DNA of 9,871 bases from SOIA01 sp050116035 (lineage in GTDB: Bacteria; Acidobacteriota; Aminicenantia; Aminicenantales; Aminicenantaceae). The stretch lies in contig JASFPJ010000107.1 in assembly GCA_050116035.1 (NCBI GenBank), forward strand, positions 1 to 9,871, given 5' to 3'. Shown here piece by piece: positions 1 through 6,147 of the stretch. Numbering within the stretch: the first letter of the stretch is position 1; each line of letters starts with the position of its first letter. A program made the translations under genes and the position numbers. The notes beneath the pieces are model-generated. The model saw nothing but the letters and a program-made list of their open reading frames with translations, searched no databases and had not been told where the DNA came from.

Positions 1-353
1 TCTGTCATCGTCGCGTTGAACTCTCCGCCGCCTCTGTTGATGATGCTGATGTGCTGCATTCGCTCGACATTTTCTGACCCCATGAACATCATATTTTCCA
101 TCAGGTATGCGAGTCCTGTTTTTCCAGGCTCTTCGTTGATGGATCCGACTTTGTAGGCCACGACAACAGAAACAAGGGGCAACGAATAATCCTCAGAAAG
201 GATGACATGTAGGCCATTTTTGAATTTGTATTGGGTGACAGGAAACGGAAAGTCTTTTTTCTCCTGGGTATGTAGATATGCGCTGCCTCCTAGAAGAGAC
301 AGGGATAAACAAAGGATGAGAAGCTTCGTTTTAAAACTTAAGATTTCATTCAT
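1..353 (-). CDS. M16-family (insulinase/pitrilysin-like) peptidase homologue, 5' part, probably inactive; runs off the left edge
   Basis: Only the first 117 codons are visible. Residues 1 to about 26 look like an export signal: Lys near the N-terminus, then the hydrophobic run LLILCLSLSLLGG. From residue 41 the sequence matches the start of an M16 domain: YKFKNGLHVILSEDYSLPLV, then VGSINEEPGKTGLAYLMEN and MMFMGSENV. In active M16 enzymes the zinc/catalytic motif is HxxEH. Here the aligned residues are Y83-L-M-E86-N87, so both histidine ligands are lost and the glutamate remains. M16 proteins often occur as active/inactive pairs, so this is probably the non-catalytic partner in the periplasm or outer envelope; that role is inferred. 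The ATG at 353 is the first start in frame. No clear Shine-Dalgarno sequence precedes it. It is divergent from metK. The family call is sound; the rest of the gene and any partner lie outside the window. Confidence 0.85.
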   Translation of the reverse strand, partial: MNEILSFKTKLLILCLSLSLLGGSAYLHTQEKKDFPFPVTQYKFKNGLHVILSEDYSLPLVSVVVAYKVGSINEEPGKTGLAYLMENMMFMGSENVERMQHISIINRGGGEFNATMT

Positions 354-403
354 GGATCGATGGCACAGACAATTAGAATAAATATCATAAATAATGTCTT
401 AAA

Positions 404-415
404 TTCAAATTTGAA
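404..415. promoter_or_regulatory. 12-bp perfect palindrome in the divergent intergenic region
   Basis: TTCAAATTTGAA reads the same on both strands. It lies 50 bp upstream of the leftward M16 gene start and 121 bp upstream of metK. A dimeric regulator could bind such a site, but no regulator gene is in view and the region is A+T-rich, so chance is possible. Confidence 0.25.
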
Positions 416-427
416 GTAAGGAAAGAT

Positions 428-453
428 GGCCTCTTTCCCCTAAGGCCTTTTTT
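428..453 (+). terminator. terminator-like hairpin with T6 tail upstream of metK
   Basis: GGCCT (428-432) pairs with AGGCC (443-447) around a 10-nt loop, followed directly by TTTTTT (448-453). The T-run makes it a rightward signal. The gene to its left is transcribed leftward, so it does not end a known gene. It could attenuate readthrough or a longer metK leader transcript. The stem is only 5 bp, so it would be a weak terminator. Confidence 0.35.
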
Positions 454-460
454 ATTCCCA

Positions 461-489
461 TTGAAAATACGCCCTTTTTATGTTATTTT
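461..489 (+). promoter_or_regulatory. candidate sigma70-type promoter for metK
   Basis: TTGAAA (461-466) and TATTTT (484-489) are 17 bp apart, matching the -35 and -10 consensus at 5 of 6 and 4 of 6 positions. A start near 496 would give a leader of about 40 nt. The surroundings are T-rich, so the -10 box is not unique. If this promoter is used, the 5' strand of the longer pseudoknot stem described at 485-493 would not be transcribed. Confidence 0.35.
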
Positions 490-536
490 TCCTTGCTACA
501 CAACTCACCTGTCTGTCAGGAAAAATGAGGTGATGC
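485..536 (+). promoter_or_regulatory. metK leader with sequestered ribosome-binding site; possible RNA switch
   Basis: The metK Shine-Dalgarno sequence GAGGTGAT (527-534) is 2 nt from the ATG and fits the 16S tail well. Its AGGTGA part (528-533) is complementary to TCACCT (505-510). ATTTTTCCT (485-493) is also a perfect complement of AGGAAAAAT (518-526). Formed together these give an H-type pseudoknot with the SD in its second helix. A third pairing, CCTG (508-511) with CAGG (517-520), would exclude the SD helix. SD-masking pseudoknots that sense SAM or SAH are known upstream of metK genes. I cannot match this leader to the consensus of any named class, so ligand control is inference. Confidence 0.35.
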
Positions 537-1703
537 ATGAGTAAAGATGGAAGACATTTATTTACATCTGAATCTGTTACGGAGGGTCATCCGGATAAGA
601 TTTGCGACCAAATCTCTGATGCCATACTCGACGATCTCATCGCTCAAGATCCCCGGAGCCGTGTGGCGTGCGAGACTTTAGTCACCACTGGACTGGTTTT
701 GATTGCTGGAGAGATCACGAGTAAAGGTTACTGTGAGTTCCAGAAGGTTGTCCGGGAAGCGGTCAAGGAAATCGGGTACACGAGCGCCAAGTACGGCTTT
801 GATTATGAGACTTGTTCTGTCATATCTTCCATCCACGAGCAATCTCAGGATATTGCCAGAGGAGTGGATGAGACATCAGGTCATGAACAGGGAGCCGGAG
901 ACCAGGGATTGATGTTTGGCTACGCGTGTCGTGAGACAGAGGAGCTTATGCCCTTGCCCATAATGCTTGCGCATAAGCTCGTAAAAAGACTTGCCCAGGT
1001 GCGGAGAGAAAATATTCTCGGTTACCTCAGGCCTGACGGGAAATCGCAGGTGACAGTGGAATATGAAGGACAAAGGCCCATAAGAGTGGATGCTGTGGTG
1101 ATCGCTGCTCAGCATGATACAAAAATCAAGATGGATGATTTAAAAGAGGGAATCAGGCGTGAAGTCATCGGCCAGGTCATTCCTCCAGAGATGATCGATA
1201 AAAATACAGATATTTTCATCAATGAGACAGGTCGCTTTGAGCAGGGAGGGCCCTTGGCGGACACAGGAATCACTGGCCGTAAGATCATCGTGGACACTTA
1301 TGGAGGCGTGGGGAGCCACGGAGGCGGCTGCTTTTCAGGTAAAGATCCGACTAAAGTGGACCGGTCAGGCTCATACACGGCCCGCTACGTGGCAAAAAAT
1401 TTTGTGGCCGCTGGTGCGGCTGATAAGTTGGAGGTTCAGATTGCCTATGCTATTGGTGTTCCTCATCCTGTCTCGATAATGGTTGATTCTTTCGGGACCG
1501 CCAAAATCTCTGAGGATAAAATCAAGGAAATGATCCGGACCCACTTCAACCTCTCCCCCAAGGGAATGATCGAAGCTTTAGATCTGCTCCGGCCGATCTA
1601 TAAAAAGACGGCCTGTTACGGGCATTTTGGCCGCACAGAAAAGGAATTCACATGGGAGAAGCTGGATAAAGTGGAAGCCTTGAGAAAAGACGCTGGCATT
1701 TAA
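537..1703 (+). CDS. metK: S-adenosylmethionine synthase (methionine adenosyltransferase)
   Basis: This cytosolic enzyme makes S-adenosylmethionine from methionine and ATP, releasing phosphate and diphosphate. At 388 residues it is full length and all three family domains are present. Landmarks: SESVTEGHPDK at 11-21 (H18 in the ATP site), E46 as probable potassium ligand, the mobile loop around QSQDIARGV (102-110), the signature GAGDQGLMFGYA (119-130), LRPDGKSQV (164-172), TGRFEQGGP (231-239), and the phosphate-binding HGGGCFSGKDPTKVDRS (261-277). Cys265 replaces the more usual Ala but the family tolerates it. The C-terminus holds the expected TACYGHFGR (358-366). The ATG at 537 is preceded by a strong SD that may be masked (see the leader). 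ahcY follows after 28 bp, so the two are likely cotranscribed. Identity is secure. Confidence 0.98.
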   Translation: MSKDGRHLFTSESVTEGHPDKICDQISDAILDDLIAQDPRSRVACETLVTTGLVLIAGEITSKGYCEFQKVVREAVKEIGYTSAKYGFDYETCSVISSIHEQSQDIARGVDETSGHEQGAGDQGLMFGYACRETEELMPLPIMLAHKLVKRLAQVRRENILGYLRPDGKSQVTVEYEGQRPIRVDAVVIAAQHDTKIKMDDLKEGIRREVIGQVIPPEMIDKNTDIFINETGRFEQGGPLADTGITGRKIIVDTYGGVGSHGGGCFSGKDPTKVDRSGSYTARYVAKNFVAAGAADKLEVQIAYAIGVPHPVSIMVDSFGTAKISEDKIKEMIRTHFNLSPKGMIEALDLLRPIYKKTACYGHFGRTEKEFTWEKLDKVEALRKDAGI

Positions 1704-1731
1704 GAATTGATGAATTAGAAAGGAAGAGAAG

Positions 1732-2988
1732 ATGGATTATGACGTCAAGGATTTGAAACTTGCTGATAAGGGCAAACTCAAAATGGAATGGGCAGAGAGG
1801 TACATGCCTGTCCTGAATTCGATAAGGGAGGAATTTACCAAGAAGAAACCTTTCAAGGGAAAACGGATTTCTGCCTGTTTGCATGTAACCAGTGAAACGG
1901 GTAACCTGATGCGAGTCTTGAAACTGGGAGGGGCAGAGCTTGCCTTGACAGCATCCAATCCTCTCAGCACGCAGGATGAAGTGGCGGCATCTCTCGTGAA
2001 ACATTACAGCATTTCAGTTTTCGCAATAAAGGGAGAAGATAAAAAAACGTATTACCGCCATATCAATCAGGCTCTTGACCTGAATCCTCAGGTCACAATG
2101 GACGATGGAGCAGACCTTGTGTCCACCCTTCACTCCGATAGAAGAGATCTCATAGAAGGAGTCATCGGCGGAACAGAGGAAACCACAACAGGCGTGATAC
2201 GGCTGAAGAGCATGGCTAAGAATAAAGTCCTCTGCTATCCGATCATAGCGGTGAATGATGCAAACACCAAACATCTTTTTGACAATCGCTACGGAACAGG
2301 ACAGAGCACTGTCGATGGGATCCTTCGAGCAACGAACATCCTTTTTGCCGGTTTGAATTTTGTCATTGCCGGTTATGGATGGTGTGGCCGGGGGATTGCC
2401 ATGCGGGCTGCCGGAGCCGGAGCCAAGGTTATCATTTGCGAAGTGGACCCTCTCAGGGCCCTGGAAGCAGTCATGGATGGTTTTCAAGTTATGCCTTTGA
2501 AAAAGGCGGCTAAAGAGGGTGATGTCTTTGTCACGGCCACAGGAGACAAGAGTGTCATAAGCCGGGAACTTTTCCTGCTGATGAAAGATGGGGCAATCGT
2601 TGCCAACTCCGGTCACTTTAACGTGGAGATTGAAATACCCGCCCTGGAAGAGCTGGCTCAGAAAAAAAGACAGATGAAGGATTTCGTCCAGGAATACACG
2701 CTCAGCAACGGACGGAGGATTTATCTTCTGGCAGAGGGTCGATTGGTCAACCTGGCTGCGGCGGAGGGACATCCAGCCATGGTCATGGATATGAGCTTTG
2801 CCAATCAGGCTCTCTGTGTGGCTCATCTTTTCAGGAAAGGCAAAGATTTGAAGAATAAAGTTTATCCAGTCCCCGAGAGAATCGATAAAGAGGTTGCCCG
2901 GATGAAGTTAAAAACACTCGGGGTGAAGATTGACAGGTTAACCGCTGAACAGAGGAAGTATCTCTCTGGCTGGCTTGAAGGCACTTAA
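1732..2988 (+). CDS. ahcY: adenosylhomocysteinase (S-adenosylhomocysteine hydrolase)
   Basis: This NAD-dependent cytosolic enzyme splits S-adenosylhomocysteine into adenosine and homocysteine, relieving inhibition of methyltransferases and recycling the product of SAM use. Residues aligning with the animal enzyme's active site are present: H51 with T53 and E55 (HVTSET), D125, E150 (GGTEETTTG), K180, D184 and N185 (TKHLFDNRYG), H295 (SGHFNVEIE) and H347 (EGHPAMVM). The NAD fold shows GYGWCGRG at 214-221 with acidic E237. At 418 residues it is the short form. It lacks the roughly 40-residue insert of many bacterial enzymes and ends in WLEGT, without the KPDHYRY-type tail that reaches the neighbouring subunit's NAD. 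These traits resemble archaeal and thermophile enzymes. HVTSET argues for adenosyl rather than inosyl substrate. An AGGAAG ribosome site lies 5 nt before the ATG. The TAA overlaps the following repeat element. Confidence 0.97.
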   Translation: MDYDVKDLKLADKGKLKMEWAERYMPVLNSIREEFTKKKPFKGKRISACLHVTSETGNLMRVLKLGGAELALTASNPLSTQDEVAASLVKHYSISVFAIKGEDKKTYYRHINQALDLNPQVTMDDGADLVSTLHSDRRDLIEGVIGGTEETTTGVIRLKSMAKNKVLCYPIIAVNDANTKHLFDNRYGTGQSTVDGILRATNILFAGLNFVIAGYGWCGRGIAMRAAGAGAKVIICEVDPLRALEAVMDGFQVMPLKKAAKEGDVFVTATGDKSVISRELFLLMKDGAIVANSGHFNVEIEIPALEELAQKKRQMKDFVQEYTLSNGRRIYLLAEGRLVNLAAAEGHPAMVMDMSFANQALCVAHLFRKGKDLKNKVYPVPERIDKEVARMKLKTLGVKIDRLTAEQRKYLSGWLEGT

Positions 2989-3189
2989 ATAATCGGGATC
3001 ATAAACGGGGTCAGACCTTAGTCACTTCAGTAAATATTTGAAGTCAGAGCTTGTTAAAAATCGAAGTCAGGAAACCGGAATAAAACTCTGAATCTCGATA
3101 ACCAAATAAGGCCTGGTCCCACATTAACCAAATTACTGAAGTGACTAAGGTCTGATCCCAATTATTCTAAGGTCTGATCCCAATTATTT
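2987..3189. repeat. 203-bp non-coding inverted-repeat element (REP/MITE-like) between convergent genes
   Basis: The ends, 2987-3001 and 3175-3189, are inverted copies matching at 14 of 15 positions. Inside them, 3007-3033 and 3133-3159 are inverted copies matching at 26 of 27, including a perfect 23-bp core. The centre (3034-3132) has no convincing ORF. The motif GGTCTGATCCC or its complement occurs about five times: exact at 3149-3159 and 3171-3181, inverted with one change at 3007-3017, degenerate at 3110-3120, and partial at 2995-3001. Repeats of this GGGGTCAGACC style are common in environmental genomes and in other taxa are moved by REP-associated tyrosine transposases; no transposase is in view. 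The element overlaps the ahcY and TPR-gene stop codons, so as RNA it could also terminate both convergent transcripts. Mobility is inference. Confidence 0.75.
3145..3188. repeat. perfect tandem duplication of a 22-bp unit
   Basis: Positions 3145-3166 and 3167-3188 are identical over all 22 bases and directly abutting. Each unit begins CTAAGGTCTGATCCC and ends AATTATT. The first copy contains part of the inner inverted arm; the second supplies the element's outer right end. Confidence 0.9.
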
Positions 3190-3978
3190 GATGACTTTTA
3201 AATACTGATCGATTTGTTTTTTTATTTCAGGATCTGTGACCCTTGGATAGATACTCACGAAAATGTTCTTGGCTTTCTGGTGTTCGTTGTTCTTGAAATA
3301 AGCAACCCCAAGATTGAAGTTAATCGTTACCCAATACTCCACGGCAAGGTCAGAGCCCACACTCGAGTCGGCTTGAAGGTTTTTGAGTGCCTTCTGGTAG
3401 CTTTCAATGGCCTCTGCGTATTTAAGCTGCCTTTCGAGTATCATTCCTCTAAGGTTATGAGCCAAACGGAAATCTGCATTAAAGAGCAGGGCTCTGTCGA
3501 TGTGATCCAGGGCCTCTTGAAGATTGCCTCTCGACAAGTAGATTCTAGCTAGGTTGTAGTAAGGGAGTTCTCTCGATTTATAATTCGTATCTAAGATGGC
3601 AATTTTGAACTCTTTTTCAGCTTCTTCCAGGAATCCCAATTCCTGGTAGGCAACGCCGAGGTAGTTATGGGCCTCAGTCATACTTGGATCAATGTCCAGG
3701 CATTTTTTAAGATGGTTTATTGATGCCTGAAATTCACCTTTCATGGAGTAAGCGAGTCCGAGCGTGCAGAGAGCATGATTGTAGTTCGGTCTCAGGGCGA
3801 TGGCTTTATTGAGGGTTCTAATGGCTTCGTCGAAGTCTCCATTTCTTAAATGGACCAGGCTCAAGTTATACTGGTATTCTGGGTCTTTTTCCCTTGCCCT
3901 TTCGAGCTTTTTCTGAGAAGAAGCACAGACCATCAAATTTAAACATATAATAAGGATTAGAGCTGTTTTAAACTTCAT
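3184..3978 (-). CDS. TPR-repeat envelope protein, probable lipoprotein (PilF/PilW-like architecture)
   Basis: The protein has 264 residues when started at the ATG at 3978. That start is chosen because AGGAGGAG lies 4 nt upstream; an in-frame GTG at 4008 would add ten residues, overlap gpsA and lacks this support. Residues 1-18 form a signal sequence (KFKTALILIICLNLMVC) ending at Cys18. The -3 to -1 residues LMV give only a weak lipobox, so lipidation is uncertain. About six tetratricopeptide repeats follow (roughly 33-66, 67-100, 101-134, 138-171, 172-205 and 217-250), including typical GDFDEAIRTLNKAIALRPN and LGVAYQELG stretches. TPR proteins are protein-binding scaffolds. Six repeats on an exported protein resemble the pilus assembly lipoprotein PilF/PilW, but no pilus gene is near and the match is architectural only. 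It is the last gene of the operon, 19 nt after gpsA. Confidence 0.85.
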   Translation of the reverse strand: MKFKTALILIICLNLMVCASSQKKLERAREKDPEYQYNLSLVHLRNGDFDEAIRTLNKAIALRPNYNHALCTLGLAYSMKGEFQASINHLKKCLDIDPSMTEAHNYLGVAYQELGFLEEAEKEFKIAILDTNYKSRELPYYNLARIYLSRGNLQEALDHIDRALLFNADFRLAHNLRGMILERQLKYAEAIESYQKALKNLQADSSVGSDLAVEYWVTINFNLGVAYFKNNEHQKAKNIFVSIYPRVTDPEIKKQIDQYLKVIK

Positions 3979-3982
3979 TTGA

Positions 3983-3990
3983 CTCCTCCT
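3983..3990 (-). promoter_or_regulatory. strong ribosome-binding site that fixes the TPR-gene start
   Basis: On the minus strand AGGAGGAG ends 4 nt before the ATG at 3978. It lies inside the longer reading frame that would begin with GTG at 4008, so it decides in favour of the shorter protein. It is the strongest SD in the operon, at the only junction where genes do not overlap or nearly abut. Confidence 0.8.
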
Positions 3991-3997
3991 GTTCGAC

Positions 3998-4996
3998 TTA
4001 ATATTCACTTTTTAATTTTCTTGACATTAAGTTTTGGAGAGCTTTCCTCGGATTCTTATTCTTGTAGAGCACCTGAAAGATCTGCTCACAGATAGGCATT
4101 TCGATTTTTTCCTTTTTAGCCAGTTGATGCACAGATAGAGTCGTTGTGATACCTTCGGCCACCATCTTCATCGAGGAGACTATCTCATTTAGAGATTTTC
4201 CTTTTCCCAACTCCGAGCCGACGTAGTGGTTCCGGCTCAATTTTCCTGTACACGTGAGCACCAGGTCTCCAATGCCTGCCAATCCGGCAAAAGTTTCTTG
4301 CCTTGCCCCTAATTGTACACCCAACCGGGTCATTTCGGCTATACCTCGCGTGACAAGGGCCGCGACTGAATTGCCGCCGAATTGAAGGGAATCTGAGATT
4401 CCTGCGGCGATGGCGATCACGTTTTTTACAGCTCCCCCCAGTTCAACGCCGGTGATATCGTCGGATGTATAGGTCCGAAGGACCGGGCTAGAAATGGAAT
4501 GCTGGATTTTTTTAGCCTGATCCAGTTCTCTTGAAGCCAGGACCACTGCGGTCGGATGGCTTTCCGCCACCTCCTTTGCGAAGCTTGGTCCAGAAAGGAC
4601 AGCGATCCGCGGGCTGAAGTAAGGAGAAAAGACCTCCTTCATTACTTCGCTCATTGTTTTCAAAGAGCCTTCCTCTATCCCTTTGGTCAAGCTAACGACC
4701 ATGTGCTGGGAAGACAGATGTGGAGCGATCTGTTCGTAGATCTTCCTGCAAAATTTGGAAGGCACGGCGATAAAGACGGTTTCCGAGGAAGAGAGAACGT
4801 CTTTGATAGTGTGGAAGAAAGAAACCGCAGGGGGGAAGACAAATCCAGGCAAGAAAGTCCGGTTTTCTCTGTAATGAAGCATTTCCTCATACACTTCTTT
4901 TTCTCTAATCCAGAGTTGCGTTTCGATTTTTAACCGGCCGAGGTGAAGGGCAAAGGCGGTTCCCCAGGTTCCTCCTCCGATGACACTGACTTTCAT
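3998..4996 (-). CDS. gpsA: NAD(P)-dependent glycerol-3-phosphate dehydrogenase
   Basis: This enzyme reduces dihydroxyacetone phosphate to sn-glycerol-3-phosphate, the backbone of glycerophospholipids, in the cytosol. At 332 residues it is full length. The N-terminal Rossmann domain starts with VIGGGTWGTA (5-14). The conserved SLTKGIE (102-108) places Lys105. LSGPSFAKEVA is at 134-144. Catalytic Lys191 lies in GVELGGAVKNVIAIAAG (183-199), followed by GGNSVAALVTRGIAEM (207-222) and GLAGIGDLVLTCTG (238-251) with SRN just after, all family signatures. Its ATG overlaps the plsY stop (ATGA, 4993-4996), so translation is probably coupled to the enzyme that consumes its product. The final residues KLKSEY are charged, as is common. 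Identity is secure. Confidence 0.97.
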   Translation of the reverse strand: MKVSVIGGGTWGTAFALHLGRLKIETQLWIREKEVYEEMLHYRENRTFLPGFVFPPAVSFFHTIKDVLSSSETVFIAVPSKFCRKIYEQIAPHLSSQHMVVSLTKGIEEGSLKTMSEVMKEVFSPYFSPRIAVLSGPSFAKEVAESHPTAVVLASRELDQAKKIQHSISSPVLRTYTSDDITGVELGGAVKNVIAIAAGISDSLQFGGNSVAALVTRGIAEMTRLGVQLGARQETFAGLAGIGDLVLTCTGKLSRNHYVGSELGKGKSLNEIVSSMKMVAEGITTTLSVHQLAKKEKIEMPICEQIFQVLYKNKNPRKALQNLMSRKLKSEY

Positions 4997-5583
4997 CTTG
5001 CTTTCTCTCCCAATTTTCTTTCATGGCCCTTAACCAGTCTTGCAATATTTTCCCTGTGCATGAACGCAATGAGAATGAAGAGGACGATGCCCAGGTAGAC
5101 GATTTCGATCTCATTTTTCCACAAGAAGGTGAATAGAGGATAACTCATGAGAGCCAGGAGTGAACCCAGGGATACATACCGGCTGATTCCGACCATGAGT
5201 GTGAATACAGCCACGCTGAGAAGCAAAGGAATGAAGGCGAGCACGGCATACGCACCCAAAGCTGTTGCCAGACCTTTTCCTCCCCTGAACTTGAGGTAAA
5301 CAGGGAAACAGTGCCCCACTACAGCTAAGAGGGCACAGACCAGAGCCAACGTAAGGTCTTCAAAAAGCTTTAAAGCGAAAAGGACAGGGAGAATTCCTTT
5401 GAGAGCATCAAACAGAAGGACAGGGACAGCATATTTCCAGCCTTTAAGGCGGAGCATGTTCGTCGCTCCGGTCGACTGACTTCCGAAATCGCGGATATCC
5501 TTTTTCTCACTGATGTAAAAAAGAATATACCCCGAGGGGATAGCTCCGAAGAGGTAAGAAAGTCCGGCAAACAGTATCTTCAT
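4993..5583 (-). CDS. plsY: acyl-phosphate:glycerol-3-phosphate acyltransferase
   Basis: This integral membrane enzyme transfers an acyl chain from acyl-phosphate to position 1 of glycerol-3-phosphate, the first committed step of phospholipid synthesis in most bacteria. It needs PlsX, which is not in the window. The 196 residues contain about five hydrophobic segments (approximately 3-23, 52-72, 77-97, 111-135 and 160-176). Motif 2, GHCFPVYLKFRGGKGLAT (90-107), and motif 3, HRENIARLVKGHERKLG (176-192), are close to consensus. Motif 1 is altered: the usual GSGNxGATN reads GSQSTGATN (34-42), with Gly36 to Gln and Asn37 to Ser, while Ser35, Thr41, Asn42 and Arg45 remain. The ATG overlaps the thpR stop (ATGA, 5580-5583) and its own stop overlaps the gpsA start. 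The pairing with gpsA supports the function. Confidence 0.96.
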   Translation of the reverse strand: MKILFAGLSYLFGAIPSGYILFYISEKKDIRDFGSQSTGATNMLRLKGWKYAVPVLLFDALKGILPVLFALKLFEDLTLALVCALLAVVGHCFPVYLKFRGGKGLATALGAYAVLAFIPLLLSVAVFTLMVGISRYVSLGSLLALMSYPLFTFLWKNEIEIVYLGIVLFILIAFMHRENIARLVKGHERKLGEKAR

Positions 5584-6146
5584 TTGAGTTCAAATTCAGA
5601 TAAAACAGAATATTCAGCCCCTGTAGGCTTGAGAACACTCCTGAAAAAAGTGATTTTTTTTGCTTCCATTTCTCCAAAATTTTTATCTCTGTGTGTTTCG
5701 AGAAAATGCAGAGTTTCTTTGATGTTGGAGATGGTTTTGACTCTTCCCAGGGTGAGATGTGGATGGAATGTTCTTCGTTCTTTCGGGAATCCTAAGCTTT
5801 CCATTTCTTCTTCCAAGTGAGATTGAAGCCTCTTCAGGTTATCCACTTCTTCTACAGCCACCCAGAGCACTCGGGGATTCTTGCTCTTTGGAGGAAAGTA
5901 GCCCGTTCCTTTTACCCGAAGGGGAAAGGGCCCGTGTTTTTCCGAAATCCGTTTCAAGACGCTTTCTATGCGAGGAACTTTTTCTTCGTTAATCTCACCC
6001 AGGAATTTTAGTGTGAGGTGCATGGCTTCCGGTCTGACCCATCTGATACCTCGCCTCTCCGGACTGCGTGCATTGAGCTCACTCACGAATTGTGAAAGAG
6101 CTTTTTTTATCTCTGGATCAAGATTAATGGCAATAAAAGTTCTCAA
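5580..6146 (-). CDS. thpR: RNA 2',3'-cyclic phosphodiesterase (2H family; 2'-5' RNA ligase-like)
   Basis: This is a two-histidine phosphoesterase that opens 2',3'-cyclic phosphate RNA ends in vitro and can join tRNA half-molecules by 2'-5' bonds. Its cellular substrate in bacteria is not firmly known. The 188 residues carry both HxTx motifs, H43-L-T45 and H130-L-T132, about 87 residues apart, as expected for the bilobal fold. The N-terminus RTFIAINLD is typical. The start is a TTG at 6146, one nucleotide after the cinA TGA. No other in-frame start would preserve the conserved RTFIAI strand, so the rare codon is accepted; the SD is weak, suggesting reinitiation after cinA. cinA-thpR adjacency is common in bacteria. 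Here plsY follows instead of recA, the usual next gene in several lineages. Confidence 0.94.
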   Translation of the reverse strand: MRTFIAINLDPEIKKALSQFVSELNARSPERRGIRWVRPEAMHLTLKFLGEINEEKVPRIESVLKRISEKHGPFPLRVKGTGYFPPKSKNPRVLWVAVEEVDNLKRLQSHLEEEMESLGFPKERRTFHPHLTLGRVKTISNIKETLHFLETHRDKNFGEMEAKKITFFRSVLKPTGAEYSVLSEFELK

Positions 6147-6147
6147 C

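Noticed and set aside
354..536. Classical SAM-I (S-box) riboswitch upstream of metK
   Set aside because: The region is too short, and I see no kink-turn or conserved S-box core; only the SD-masking structure is supported.
1317..1346. Possible loss of function in MetK from GGGCFSGKD and DRSGSY
   Set aside because: Ala to Cys in the glycine-rich loop is allowed by the family signature, and all catalytic lysines and aspartates are present.
2014..2826. 270-codon open frame on the minus strand
   Set aside because: It lies wholly antisense to ahcY, whose residues and motifs are fully conserved. The translated product shows no recognisable domain.
3978..4008. GTG at 4008 as the TPR-gene start
   Set aside because: The strong SD lies inside that extension, and the ATG at 3978 directly begins a clean signal sequence.
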